A DNA stretch of 64,000 bases from assembly GCA_031216915.1 (NCBI GenBank), contig CM062289.1, positions 21,802,520 to 21,866,519 of the forward strand, written 5' to 3'. Source of the stretch: Pictodentalium vernedei. Its lineage: Eukaryota; Mollusca; Scaphopoda; Dentaliida; Dentaliidae. Shown here one piece after another: positions 10,252-21,355 of this stretch. Every line of letters starts with the position of its first letter. The stretch's first letter is position 1. A model generated the notes under the pieces. The model saw nothing but the letters and a program-made list of their open reading frames with translations. It did not search any database and was not told the origin of the DNA. A program made the position numbers and the translations under genes.

Positions 10252-10895
10252 AGGAGAAATGGCTCGAGGAAGAACCACCTGAAATTTCTCTCCTGGACTA
10301 TGTGTCCACTTTTAAGGAAAAATTGCACCAGGCCAGAGAAATGGCAAATAAACATTTGCAGAAAGCCCAGAGTCACATGATGACCTGGTATGATAAAAAG
10401 GCAAAATTTCGCACCTTTAAACCTGGGGACAAGGTGATAGTATTATTCCCTTTAAAGGGCAATGTTTTACAAGCAAGATATTCAGGCCCTTATATTGTTA
10501 AGCACAAGATCAGTGATACTGATTATGTTGTTGAGACTCCCGATAGACTCAAAAATACTCGGCTGTGCCATATAAATATGTTGAAAACATATTATGAGAG
10601 AGATCCAAGCTCTCTACCAGTCTCAACAGTGACCCACATGAATGAGGTGGAAATTCCTGTGGAGGATATTCATGAAGGCAGCGAAAATGTACCTCTGAAG
10701 TTACAGAACTCAGATGTCCTGAGAGATCTACAAAATAAAATAGATTATTTACTGCCTGACCAAAGAAACGATTTAGTTGATTTAATTTTCAAATATCAAC
10801 ACTTATTTCCCGATGTGCCTAGTAAGACATCTGTTATTTTTCATGATGTTGATGTAGGAGAGGCAAATCCCATCAAACAGCATCCATTAGATTGA
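10248..10895 (+). pseudogene. Integrase C-terminal GPY/F module and RT linker
   Basis: After the frameshift, residues 1-115 continue the integrase C-terminus: KPGDKVIVLFPLKG, then YSGPYIVKHK (the GPY/F motif), then CHINMLKTYY. The remaining residues are the linker before RT. A TGA ends the frame at about 10893. The reading shifts by one base into the RT frame, apparently because a base was lost. Confidence 0.8.
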
Positions 10896-12127
10896 ACCCT
10901 TTCAAAGCTCAGATCATGAGAAAGGAAATACAGTATATGCTGGACAATGATATCATAGAACCTAGCCATAGCAACTGGAGTTCGCCCTGTATACTTGTCC
11001 CAAAACATGATGGGAGTTACCGATTTTGTACAGATTACCGAAAAGTGAACAGCCTCACCAAAACAGACAATTATCCAATTCCAAGAATTGATGACTGCAT
11101 TGACAAACTTGGCCATGCTAAATTTGTGACAAAATTTGACTTGTTAAAGGGTTATTGGCAAGTCCTTTTAACAGAAAAAGCAAAAGAAATATCTGCTTTT
11201 GTTACCCCATTTGGGTTGTATCAATATAAAGTTACCCCTTTTGGCATGAAAAATTCTCCAACAACGTTCCAGCGCATGGTTAATCACGTAATTGCAGACC
11301 TGGATCACAGTGAAGCTTATATTGATGATTTTATTATACACACAGATACAAATTGGGCTGATCATCTAAAGCATATTCAAGAATGTTTTGACAAAATGAC
11401 CCAAGCCAACCTAACTATTAACTTGGTAAAATCAGAATTTGGCAAAGCAACTGTAAATTATTTAGGTCATGTTGTGGGTCAGGGGCAGGTGAGGCCGATT
11501 GTGGCAAAAGTTGATGCCATTGTAAATTTTCCAGTACCAAGCTCTAAAAAAGAGCTCATGAGATTCTTAGGCATGGCTGGATATTATAGAAAATTTTGTT
11601 TAAATTTCTCAGATGTTGTCTCCTCTTTGACCAATTTATTGAGCAAAAGGGTTAGGTTTGTTTGGACTGAGGAGTGCCAGAAATCCTTTAACAGAATAAA
11701 AACTTTATTAAATAATTCCCCTATCCTGGCCAGTCCCAATTATGAAAAGCCCTTCAAATTATTTATAGATGCAAGTGACAATGGAGCAGGTGGGTATATT
11801 GCCCAGGAAGATTCCCAAGGTATTGATCACCCTGTATATTATTTCTCCGGAAAATTTCTCAAACATCAAAAGAATTACTCTACAGTAGAAAAAGAAACTT
11901 TGGCTCTAATTTTGGCATTAACCCATTTTGATGTGTATCTAGGAACCGCCCAATGCCCAATTACAGTTTACACCGATCAAAACCCCTTAACTTTTATCAA
12001 TAAAATGAAAAACAAGAATCAAAGATTATTGCGGTGGAGTTTAGTCCTTCAAGAATATAATTTAGAGATTAGGCATATTTCGGGAAGAGATAATGTTGTA
12101 GCTGATGCTCTTTCCAGAATATCCTAA
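10892..12127 (+). pseudogene. Reverse transcriptase and RNase H
   Basis: A 411-codon open frame to a TAA at 12125. RT landmarks: FCTDYRKVNSLT, KFDLLKGYWQV, AFVTPFGLYQY, FGMKNSPTTFQRMV and the catalytic YIDD (a variant of the common YVDD) at about 11320. After a connection region, RNase H is seen in LFIDASDNGAGG (about 11760), KETLALILAL, VYTDQNPL and ADALSR. No chromodomain or envelope gene follows. This frame looks undamaged, but it lacks its own start and depends on the broken upstream frames. Confidence 0.9.
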
Positions 12128-12279
12128 TTTAAAATGATATGATCGGTCCCTATTCACTTCAAGTGTATATATGTTTATTTGTTTATTAAAAAAAAATTGT
12201 GAAGATTATCATTTGTGTATTGTAAACCGGTCAGAGCCTGCTAAAGTTATATAAAAAAGTTTTCAGTACCTTCAAACTT

Positions 12280-12297
12280 TTCTTTTAAGGTGGGGTG
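12280..12297 (+). promoter_or_regulatory. Polypurine tract
   Basis: AAGGTGGGGTG lies immediately before the 3' LTR start, where plus-strand DNA priming occurs. Confidence 0.65.
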
Positions 12298-13168
12298 TGT
12301 TATATAGCCCCATATTATATTGAGACTGATATATCCTTAGAGGATAATTATATTGAGATTGATATTTTTATTTCTGCATTTTCTGACTGGTCTGACACAT
12401 TTGCACTGAGTGACCTTTGTTTACATCTTTGTTACACTAATATATTGAATATATAGCTGTTGATTGTTTAATTGTTTAAGTAGGTCAATGACCTTGTTTA
12501 CTTGAACTTTAACAGAATCCCCTAGAAACTGATAGAACATTGTAGAATTTTCATCTTCTGGAACATTCTATCTGGTTACTATATATAAAGGTTTGTCAAC
12601 AGAATTCAAAGACTCAATTTTTTAGAAAGCATTTCAGAAAGACTCACTTCAGTTAAAACACAGCAGTTGTTTCCATTGGAGATTATTATTGTTCTAGGAC
12701 AGTGCATTTATTATATATAGAAGCAGTGCTTCGTTGTGAATTTGGAAGATTGATTCCAAAAGAGAATTTTGAAGAGAATTATTCGTCTTGGAAAAGAGAA
12801 TTTATACCTTCTGTGAAACAGAATAATATTTTGTGAAAAGCCAGGATTCTACTGGATTATTTGGAAATTACCTGTGGCGTCAATACTTCTTGGATTTTTA
12901 CTCCATTTGAATTTTGTGGAGCATTTTGTTATATTTTATTGGAGACTGCTGAAATTTCTAAGTGAAAATTTTATTACAAATCTATGGGATACTGTTTCTG
13001 AAGAGACATTCTTGGATTTAATACTACCAGCTGGTAACTTTTCACAAGATTCCTCACCACTGGATTACTGGATTCTATCAAACTGTAGTTTGGACTAATT
13101 CAATAATTGATAAGTACCACTGTTTTTATTTTCTGTAAACCAATTAGTGTGAAAGATCTTTGTATCAA
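12298..13168 (+). repeat. 3' LTR, truncated at its 3' end
   Basis: 871 bp aligning with 6275-7145; the first roughly 450 bp are identical, and about nine substitutions lie in the rest. The final 120 bp of the LTR, with its CA end, are replaced by TTAGCCCCTCCCCC and a poly(C) run. Confidence 0.85.
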
Positions 13169-13342
13169 TTTTAGCCCCTCCCCCCTCCCCCCCCCCCCCC
13201 CCCCCCCCCCCCAGTGAAGCGAGCCCAACTAGCTCGTTCGGTTTTTTGGTTGAGTACCTGACCAGAACTGCTCAGAGATAATCATAAAATACCATTCAAA
13301 TGTTATCATGTTCTCAGTTCTGGACCAAAGTAAGTCATATGC
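13169..13342. repeat. Poly(C) run and decayed hairpin unit
   Basis: A long C tract (about 13188-13212) followed by AAGCGAGCCCAACTAGCTCG, a degenerate version of the GAGCTC hairpin core. It resembles 14090-14150. Confidence 0.6.
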
Positions 13343-13952
13343 CCCCACGCCCCCCCCCCCCCCCCCCCAATCCCATATCTACCTCTTCCGACACCAAGCG
13401 AATGAGTGATACTCCTGCCATCTGAGTAGTAACAATAATTAAAACAACCAAAATATTTGATTTTTGCCGTAAAATATTTGATTTTTGCCCCTATTGCCAC
13501 AATAGCAATAGTCATACAATCAAACCAATACTTTAAAATTAGCCATAGGAACATGGCATTTGACCCCTCAGCGAGGTGAGCTCGACGAGCTCGCTTCGAT
13601 GGGGGGCCAATAGTTGCGTTCTGGCGGCAGAAATTAGAATAGTAAAAAAAAAAACCGCCATCCGAGTAGTAAATATAATTAAAAAATTAGATTTGTTGCC
13701 CCTTTTGTCACGATAGCATGAATAGGAATAAGCAGAGCAATATTTTATTATTGGAGCAAGGAACGTGGCTTTTGGCCCCTCGGCGAGGCGAGTTCGATGA
13801 GCTCGCTTTGATGGAGGGCCACAAGTTGCGTTCTGGCGGCGTATGTTAGAATAATAAAAAGTTGTTAATAGCAGTTGGAAAGAGATTTTCGATATCAGAA
13901 CCATTTTTTAACATGGTCTGTGGTAGCAGAGTCATACAAACCCGAAGAGATC
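13343..13952. repeat. Dispersed repeat, right copy, with uninterrupted junction
   Basis: Matches 5641-6274 over its length with scattered differences. It reads through the point (GAGATCTAACC) where the left copy is cut by the retrotransposon, and so acts as a paralogous empty site. Hairpin cores at about 13575 and 13790. Confidence 0.8.
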
Positions 13953-14350
13953 TAACCTTTTATGAGATCCAGAGTGTGTTAAGGGCTGAGTAACTGGCCA
14001 AAACTGACCAGAGACAATCATAAAAATGCCACTCAAACTTTATTATGTTCTCGATTCTGGCTCAAAGTAAGTCATAGCCCCCCCCCCCCCCCCACCCCCA
14101 AGTGGAGCGAGCCCAACTGGCTCGTTCGGTGGAGGGGCCACAAGCTGTGGTTTTGAAACGCAGAATGATTATGTTCTCAGATGCGTCAGAGACTTAGCTA
14201 GCGACCCCTCTCTGGAATGAGCTCAACGAGCTCGTTGCGGTGAGCGGTCGTGGGCTGTGTTTAGGACACAGAATCAATTTTTGCAGTTATTCAAAAATTG
14301 AATTTGCAGCTGTCGACTTGGAGGGCCAAGCAACTAGGCAAAGCCAGTCA
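13953..14350. repeat. Decayed hairpin units
   Basis: Two units: GTAACTGGCCAAAACTGACC with a poly(C) run and GAGCGAGCCCAACTGGCTCG near 14105, then AATGAGCTCAACGAGCTCG near 14217 with complementary flanks. They look like old relatives of the type B MITEs. Confidence 0.6.
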
Positions 14351-14778
14351 GCGATGTCAACAGAAAATTCCATTTAAAGTTTTTGATGTTTTGAGTTTTG
14401 TTTAAGGGACATGGCTTATGTCACATAACGAATATTCGATTTATCTGTTTGCCTCTCTATGGATTCACGACGGTTTGCAGACACATGAATAGAAAATATG
14501 TCTAAGTAGCTTTGGGTGTAGTTTTGTTCAATTTATACTCATCTGTGTGCAAGGGCATTCATTATTTTGGTTATGACATAAGAGAAGTAGGCTCTTTTGC
14601 CCTATGACTTCGCTTTCCCAGAGCTCACCCTGGATGATCCTATATTAATATTTATAGTGAGAGGTAAACAAACACGCAGACAGTCCGACACTTGCAAATT
14701 TTATTTCTGATAAATAAATCACAGATCATCAGAGGAAATTAAACGTGTACTGACATGTTGAGTAGACATGATTGTTAA

Positions 14779-15002
14779 CCCTTTACCCAACGTAACAGTC
14801 TAAACTGGCCAACATTGCTCACTAAAATCACAATTTTCACTGAGCTAGTTTCAATGGGGTTCTTGAGCTGTGTTCTTGACACACAATAATTTTTTTGCTT
14901 TTATTCAAGAAATGTTTCTGAAGTTGCCGACAAGATAAAAGTTTACCGTTATTGACGAGCTGTTACTGCAGCTGTCTTCTGCCACCCACAGTGGGTAAAG
15001 GA
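14779..15002. mobile_element. Foldback MITE, type B relative, degraded
   Basis: TTAA at 14775-14778 and a CCCTTTACCCAACG start; the right end reads AGTGGGTAAAGGACTAA. The central hairpin is eroded. Confidence 0.6.
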
Positions 15003-15243
15003 CTAAGTAACTGGCCAAAATCGACGAGAAACATTCACGAAAAAATGTCACTCAATGTGTTTTCAGTTTTGTCTTGGAGACATAGCTCGTGACCCCTCGT
15101 TGAAATGAGCCCAAGAGCTCGTTCCGATGAGGGGTCACGAGATGTGTTTGGGACACGGAATCCAGTTTAACAGTTATTCAAAAAATATTTTTATATTTGC
15201 ATTTGTATTTGTTTTCTGCTACTCGTAGTGGTGATGGTTAAAT
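15003..15243. mobile_element. Foldback MITE, type B relative
   Basis: Hairpin at about 15085-15145: GTGACCCCTCGTTGAAATGA and its complement around CCCAAGAGCTCG. Termini are poorly preserved. Confidence 0.6.
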
Positions 15244-16350
15244 AAATAGCAACGGGCGGTTCTCTTTCTCATAGTGTTGGAACAACACTTGGCCCCGTTT
15301 CAAAAGTTTTCCCACAAAGTTGTAGAGATCGCATTTTAACACGTTGTTATTGAACTTACTAGTTCCTATTGACTTTTAAAATAGACTCCCTAAGATGAAT
15401 CCCCTTTCTGCGCCTCCAGACTCTCCAGACTCTTCTACCTCCAATCTAATCAAACACAACACCCGCCACCCAAGTATAAAGTGGAGTTCTTGCTCTTCCC
15501 TGTCACCCACAACATCCATACACCATAGCCCTTCCCTGTCGCATCGATAATAAGATCTTATCAGCCAGAGTAGGTTCATGCCCAAACATTATTTTTGGCC
15601 AATGATTCAATCTGGTAACTCCAGTTGTGGATATGCAATTTATTACAGTCATCTTAATTCACTGAAACCTGTACTCACTTGGTGAGGAAAGAGACAAGAG
15701 CCTATTCAACGTTTAACATTCTATGTGATACAGTGGTTTTAGACAATGTTGCCAGCATAATTGAGGTGTGAATAACTAGCCACGGTGTTAATTGCATGTC
15801 GTCGAGGGCGAATATGAACTGTGGACAGATAATGCAGATTTTAATGTGTTATCCACTCATGACCCACAAGACTGTCATATTAGATTTACGGCATCAGCGT
15901 TTCCATTATTATACTTCGTGAACTCATTATTGCGCTCCGTCCCTTGTTAATTTCAGTTTATCTGTTTTTCGGATTTCGGTCTTTTTTTAGTACTTTTTTG
16001 CCATTTATTCCTTTGCATTTGTATGAGGTTGGCTATACGCGTTGGCACCTCTCATTCAAATTTAAAGAAATAAAAAAGTTCTTCATGGCTCCACTAATTT
16101 TAACGGACAAGTACTTATCCAAGGGTTTGAGGTGCCATCTTGATACACTTCCCCAGTTGGAAACACAATCGTAGACAACGTGCAACTCTCAGTTCATATG
16201 CCCAAAATATAACCAATAGAACCCAGTCTGTAGGCTGGTTCTCCTGATTGTCCTTACTTAAACTCTCCTTCTTATTGTCGTTTATATATGCCCATGATGA
16301 GCGTGGAAGCAGGGCAGTGGAACCAATTTAAAATTCCCAGCATAAACTGC
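15244..16350. other. Unassigned stretch
   Basis: A/T-rich sequence, including a pyrimidine-rich part near 15395-15500. No coding signal or recognised repeat. Confidence 0.5.
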
Positions 16351-16570
16351 ATTCAACCCTTTGCCCAACGAAACGACCGTATCAGCCCGTTTGATATACT
16401 AAAGTCGCCATTTAAATTTTATGTTGCCGCCTCTTTCTTAAGGGTACGGACTTGTGACCCTCATTGGAACGAGCTCACTGAGCTCGTTCCAATGAGAGGC
16501 ACGGGCTATGGCCAGGGGAGGGATTCGGGAAGATACTGTGTCTTTCATTTGTACTTTCGTTTGTAATTTT
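16351..16570. mobile_element. Foldback MITE, partial
   Basis: Left terminus CCCTTTGCCCAACG near 16357; hairpin at about 16455-16510 with CATTGGAACGAGCTC on the left and its complement on the right. The right terminus is not clear. Confidence 0.65.
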
Positions 16571-16899
16571 TTGGGGTAAGGGATTGAGGAATAGTCCAGT
16601 TAATTTGAGTTACAAGCCGATATTACCACACAACCTATATCCAGTAGAACATGTGTATAACATATCTTATCTTCTTACAAATTGTATATACTTGTTATCT
16701 TATTACTCCTTCCTTTCCTTTCTTTCCTATCAGTTCATATTCCCTTTGTTATCTTATTACTCCTGCCCTTCCTTTTGTCTTCCTAAGATACTGTCACACA
16801 TTCTCATTGCCACACAAACATTCTTTACCAAAAACATTAACAGCGCTTCATGGTGCTTTGGCGAGCCCCTTTCCATTTCCATTTGTTTCTAGACCCTAA
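16571..16899. other. Pyrimidine-rich unassigned stretch
   Basis: CTTTCCTTTCTTTCC-type low complexity; open frames here are compositional. No gene seen. Confidence 0.5.
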
Positions 16900-18060
16900 A
16901 CACGAGTATTAGTACAGCACGGAGGTGGTGTCGCGGTTTATTTCTCAAAAGACATATATGCCAAACGTGTACCTGAACTGGAATTTGACCAGTCGATGTT
17001 ATGGTTTGAGATTACCTCAAAACGCAAGTTCTTGCTCTGCTTGGCATATCGATCGGTTCAATTCTCTTGTAATGAATACTGGGAGAAGCTCGAGGGCGCC
17101 ATTGAAGACTCATTTAGCATAAACCCTTCCCTGATAATCAACGGGGACTTAAATAGCGACCTTCTCAACCCCTCTAGTCGTTTAAATGAAATTATTAATT
17201 GTTTCAACCTACATAACACCATTAAAGAACCGACTCGTGTGACTCTAACTTCCAGTAGTTTATTGGACCCTATAATAGTTAGTGATAATGTTGTAGTTTT
17301 AAACCCAGAAGTTCTCGAATTTGGTGTTTCCGACCACAAGGCCGTATCAGCAGTTATAGAAACAGGAAAACTGTTTGCGGTGACATTCGGTGGGTCGCCA
17401 CTTGAACTTAAAATGTCACACACTCACCTCGGTCTGTCCTTACAGGGGGACTTAAACTGGCATACCCAAATTGTACGACTATGTAAAAAGGCTAATAGCA
17501 GGCTGTCACAGCTCAGAAAACTCAAGTATATCCTTGGAAGAAAAAGTCTGGAAATTTTATACGAGTCTTTCATACTTCCTATCATGGAATATGCGGATGT
17601 GGTATGGGCTGGTGCACCGGACTACCTACTTTCCAAATTGGATAGAATCCACGCGGATGCAGCCAGAATAATATCCGGACTTACGAGAGCTACCTCGGTA
17701 TCAAATGTACTCGCAGAACTTGGCTGGGAGACCCTTAGACAGAGACGCTATCTTCACAAAATGGTAACGTTTTACAAAATTGTAAATAACCAGGCTCCCG
17801 CATATCTTTGTGACCTATTACCTCAAAGGTTTGAAGATATTTCCTCGTATAGCACCCGGTCACATTCCAACTTTCAATTACCATTTACACACACGGAAGT
17901 ATTTAAGCGCTCATTTATTCCTTCGTGTGTTGCGGAATGGAATGCATTACCTCTAAGAGTTAGACAGTCGAGTTCACTGAATGACTTTGTTAAATATTTT
18001 AACAGAGGCGGCTTAGACCACCTAAATACTTCAACAACGGCGACAGGGTGTCCAATATAA
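16900..18060 (+). pseudogene. LINE ORF2 with endonuclease and C-terminal region, RT deleted
   Basis: The frame is open from about 16900 to 18060. Codons 8-165 read as the C-terminal half of an APE-type endonuclease: GGGVAVYFSKD, WFEI, LIINGDLNSD (about 17140), EPTRVT, LLDPIIVSD and SDHKAV (about 17330). The next residues jump to the region that normally follows RT: HTHLGLSLQGDLNW (about 17420), LEILYESFILPIMEYADVVW and AWNALP-like WNALP (about 17940). The roughly 300-residue RT domain with its YADD box is absent, yet the frame is kept across the junction near 17370-17395. The type is CR1/Jockey-like; the exact clade is uncertain. The copy is 5'-truncated. Confidence 0.8.
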
Positions 18061-18907
18061 TACACTGCAAGCTACGTAATTTTTGCAGCGACCTAAATTC
18101 TGATAAATTTTCTAACTACATTCGTGAAACACCTAACTGTTCATGTGGTTATGGGAGTGAAGACGCGAATCATTACTTCTTTGACTGTAGAAACTATTCA
18201 CATGAAAGACTAGTCCCATAAGGAAATCTTGCGCATCTGACAATAACATCGGTCAACGATCTCCTTTATGGTATCCCCAATTTACCGGATTCCGTCAATA
18301 TTCACCTTTCGCGGGGTGTACAGTATTTCATTAAGTCCACGAAATGGTTTTAGACTGGTTCGCTGGGTGAGTAATCAAGCCTTAAAGTGTCTTAGTCACG
18401 TTAGGGCTTGGTTGCTCGTCTGACGGTCCGATCTTGAAACCGATGGTGATTGGTGGCCATCGCTGTTACCTCACATGCCAATCAGTACTCTCAGCATGTC
18501 TGTCTTGCCTGTCCTGGTTATGGCAGTGGTAGGGGGCTTTTTGGACTTTTGGAGTTGTGGTGGTGTTGAAATATGCCTATAGGCATGTTGACTCAAATTT
18601 GATGTGTTTTAATGTGGCATTCTACTTTTCTTCTCTCCTTCTTATTTCTGTTTTCTGACTCTCGTAAAGTTGATTAACTATCAGCTTCCTTCTCGAACTT
18701 TGTACATACACAAAATTGGTCAATATTATACATACATTGTTTCGCCATTACATATATCTTTTTATGTAACTACTTGTAATTATATGTGATCATAAATTGT
18801 AATGTTCAATTGTATATTAAGGAAAGGATATTATCTAAGTGCTAGGTACTTGTTATCCAATCCTTTTTGTTAATTATAACAAATAAAATATGTTTAATCT
18901 AATCTAA
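18058..18907 (+). mobile_element. LINE 3' part: Cys-rich tail and 3' UTR
   Basis: In a shifted frame from 18058, CSCGYGSEDANHYFFDC encodes the Cys/His motif found at the ORF2 C-terminus of several LINE clades. After the stop codons come roughly 550 bp of 3' UTR and a terminal short repeat AATCTAATCTAA (18895-18906), typical of a LINE tail. Confidence 0.7.
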
Positions 18908-19065
18908 CAGGAGTTTAATTTATAACCTATATTCAATTAAAAGGTCAAATTTGTACTGGAGGTATGGTAAATTGTTTTGTGTTGGGAAATTATATTCGAT
19001 TAACAGGGTTATTCAGTTAAGAGATATCCAAGTAAGTGGGCTTCACTGTAGCACTTCTTTTTGTA
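18908..19065 (+). repeat. Dispersed repeat, copy 1
   Basis: Matches the reverse complement of 22465-22590, with ATTCAATTAAAAGGTCAAATT and GGTTATTCAGTTAAGAGATA as shared landmarks. Unclassified. Confidence 0.6.
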
Positions 19066-19084
19066 TATACTAGGCTATAGGCCA

Positions 19085-19815
19085 ATATGAGTTTAACGGC
19101 ACTATCGACAGCCAGCGTCACCTCATGTCGGACCGTTTTACGGGTGGAGGAAGCCGGAGTACCCGGAGAGAACCACAGAGTAATGGCGAGCAACTGTCAG
19201 ACTCCCCCAACATACTAACTCCACACACGGGGCGCGGTGGCGTCGCGGTAACCGGTTCTCGTCAGATCACCGAAGTTAAGCAACGTCGAGTGCGGTTAGT
19301 GGTTGGATGGGTGACCATTTCAGCGACTGATTCGCGCTCCCGCGTTGTGTCCTTGGGTAAGGCACTTAACCCCGATTGCCTACATGGGTGAACGATGACG
19401 CTTTGTACAAATGCGTACTGCACGTCGAAGGTGCGCATGTCTTCAACCAACCCTGCCTGTGCCGCAGTGCAGAGTTCAGAGTTACGATGTTGGAGAGCTG
19501 ACAGCTGCTCGTCGTTGCTCGGTGGTTCTCTCCGGGTACTCCGGCTTCCTCCACCCGTAAAACTGTCCCGGACATGATATGAACCTGGCTGTTAATGTGT
19601 CGTTAAACCTTAATAAAAAAAACTATCTCCACACAAGCAGGATTAGCTTTGGTTGAAGACAGGTGCATCATCGATGTCAGTACGCCTTAGTACACAGCGC
19701 CACCCTCATCTCCCCTCCCTGATGTCGGCAATCGGGACAAAGTGTCTTTCCCAAGGACACAATGCAGTTGCCCCGGTAGCGATCAAACCGTTGACATCTC
19801 GGTTTGAAGTTTAAA
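19085..19815 (-). mobile_element. SINE, minus strand, split by a second SINE
   Basis: Left part 19085-19226 holds the SINE 3' body (ACCCGGAGAGAACCACAGAG and CATACTAACTCCACAC); right part 19622-19815 resumes at CTCCACACAAGCAGG and runs to the degraded head. A plus-strand SINE lies between them. The 3' end is a GTTTAACGGCACTATCGACA variant instead of the usual CACATATTTCTGCAC type. Confidence 0.8.
19227..19621 (+). mobile_element. 5S rRNA-headed SINE nested in another SINE
   Basis: The head at about 19258-19315 (GATCACCGAAGTTAAGCAAC, then GGTTAGTGGTTGGATGGGTG) matches the 3' half of 5S rRNA, which contains the internal Pol III control region. The body follows: GTTGTGTCCTTGGGTAAGGC, a central segment and CTCTCCGGGTACTCCGGC, ending in a short A-rich tail. 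The flanking 13-bp duplications are ACTAACTCCACAC (19214-19226) and ACTATCTCCACAC (19622-19634), one mismatch. Confidence 0.85.
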
Positions 19816-19924
19816 TACACCACGCTCCCTTTTGTATACACTAAACTAGCAACTGAAATCAGTAATAAATGAGATTACTGTGGTTAAAGAAATTCTGCTT
19901 CACTTGTAAAATATATTGCCAAAA

Positions 19925-21355
19925 ATGTGTATTTTAACTCAGTGCAATATGAGGAAATTTCTTCAAAAATCTTCGTCTTCAGATCCACCACTCAGAATCC
20001 TCTCATATTTGATATACATCATTTCTAGGGGGGGGGGGGAGGTAGGGGGGGGGGGCAGCAGATTCAAGTTTGTTCAAATCGAGTTCCTCAGTTAATATTT
20101 GGACTCCCTATGGAAGCCCGAATTTTAACTTACTGCAATATGAGGAAATTTCTTTAAAAATCTTCTTCTTTGGTATGCATCATCTCTGGGGGTGGGGGTT
20201 GGGGGCAGATTCAAGTTTGTTCAAATCCAGTCCCTGGGTTGAAAATTTTATCGCTTTTTATGCGTTTTGTTCAATTTTGAGACGGAAAAACAAATGTTAG
20301 CCTGAACTTTTTGGGTCTGGTTCTGATTGAAATTTTGGACCAAAATTTCGGTTTTTATACGTTTTGTTCAATTTTGGGACGAAAAAAACAAAAAAACTTT
20401 TGAGCCTGAAAATTTTGGGTCTGGTTCGGACTCCGCGAAGTTTTGGACGAGAAATGTTGTGGGGGGGGGGGGATTTTTTAGGTGTTTTGTTCAATTTTGA
20501 GACGAAATGTTTTTTTAAAGCCCGAAAGTTTTGGCGTGATTCTGAGTTGGAAATTTTCAACCAAAATGTGAAGAAGAAAATATATCGATTTTTTATGCGT
20601 TTTGTTAAATTTTGAGACAAAAAAAAATTTATCCTGAAAATTTTGGGTCCGGTTCCGACTTGGAAATTTTGTACCAAAATTTGGAGAAAAAAATTTCGGT
20701 TTTTTATGCGTTTTGTTCACTTTTGGGCCGAAACAAAATTTTAGCCTGGATATTTTGGGTCTGTTTTGGACTTTTTTTTATATTTTATGCATTTTGTTCA
20801 ATTTCGAGACAATTTTTTTTATAGCCTGAAAATTCGAGTTCCTAGATGAATTACAGTGGTTTTATGCGAAAATGTTTTTACCCTATGTCCCCCCTCCCTT
20901 CCTTGTCGGGTGGGGGGGGGGGGGGCAGTTAGATGTAACAAAATGATTGACTGCAAAATATATTTTGAAAGATTTAGAGTGATTTTATACAACCCCCCAA
21001 AATAATAAAATCTTCAGTTCCACCATCCGAATGCTTTCATATTTGGAATATAGCATGTGGGGTGTTAGGGTGTGTGTGTGAGATTTAAGTTTTTCAAACT
21101 GGGTCCCTGGGTTAATATTCATGCTTTATTTGATCGGGGGGCAGCGACATAACAACCCTTGGAAATTTGGAATTGGAAGCAGTCAGGAAGACCCAGGATA
21201 ATAATCCTCTGACATGGACACTAGAGTTATGAATAATTTCATGACTTCATTCCTCTGCAGTGTTGATGAACCATGACTAACTGAATGTGATCCAAAATAG
21301 TTCGTTGAACCACTTTGTCAGGTGAGTGATTAAGGCCCCTTGGGGCCTCTTGTTT
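19925..21355. repeat. Large dispersed repeat with internal degenerate tandem array
   Basis: CAGATTCAAGTTTGTTCAAAT recurs at about 20055 and 20207. From 20240 to 20840 a unit of roughly 100-115 bp (landmark GCGTTTTGTTCAATTTTG) repeats about six times with heavy divergence. The right end (GTCAGGTGAGTGATTAAGGC and GGGGCCTCTTG near 21320-21350) looks like a family terminus. A fragment of what seems the other end is at 1075-1276. Class unknown. Open frames inside are artefacts of the tandem repetition. Confidence 0.55.

Larger units (their letters stand above)
6275..13168 (+). mobile_element. Ty3/gypsy LTR retrotransposon, Gmr1-type (IN before RT), defective
   Basis: A 6.9-kb element with LTRs, a tRNA-Pro-type primer site, gag, protease, integrase and then RT-RNase H. 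Integrase upstream of RT reverses the usual Ty3 order and is the diagnostic of the Gmr1-like group; the SCAN-like capsid fits this. The LTRs differ at about 9 of 868 aligned positions, suggesting a fairly recent insertion. Coding frames are interrupted at five places (about 8504, 8896, 9055, 10248, 10890) and the 3' LTR lacks its last 120 bp, so this copy is not autonomous. Confidence 0.9.

Noticed and set aside
19258-19320. 5S rRNA gene
   Set aside because: Only the 3' half of 5S is present, fused to a SINE body with a target duplication; a second copy at 53155-53235 has the same join.
20297-20720. Minus-strand ORFs with repeated FVPKLNKT-like peptides
   Set aside because: They come from a degenerate non-coding tandem repeat read in frame.
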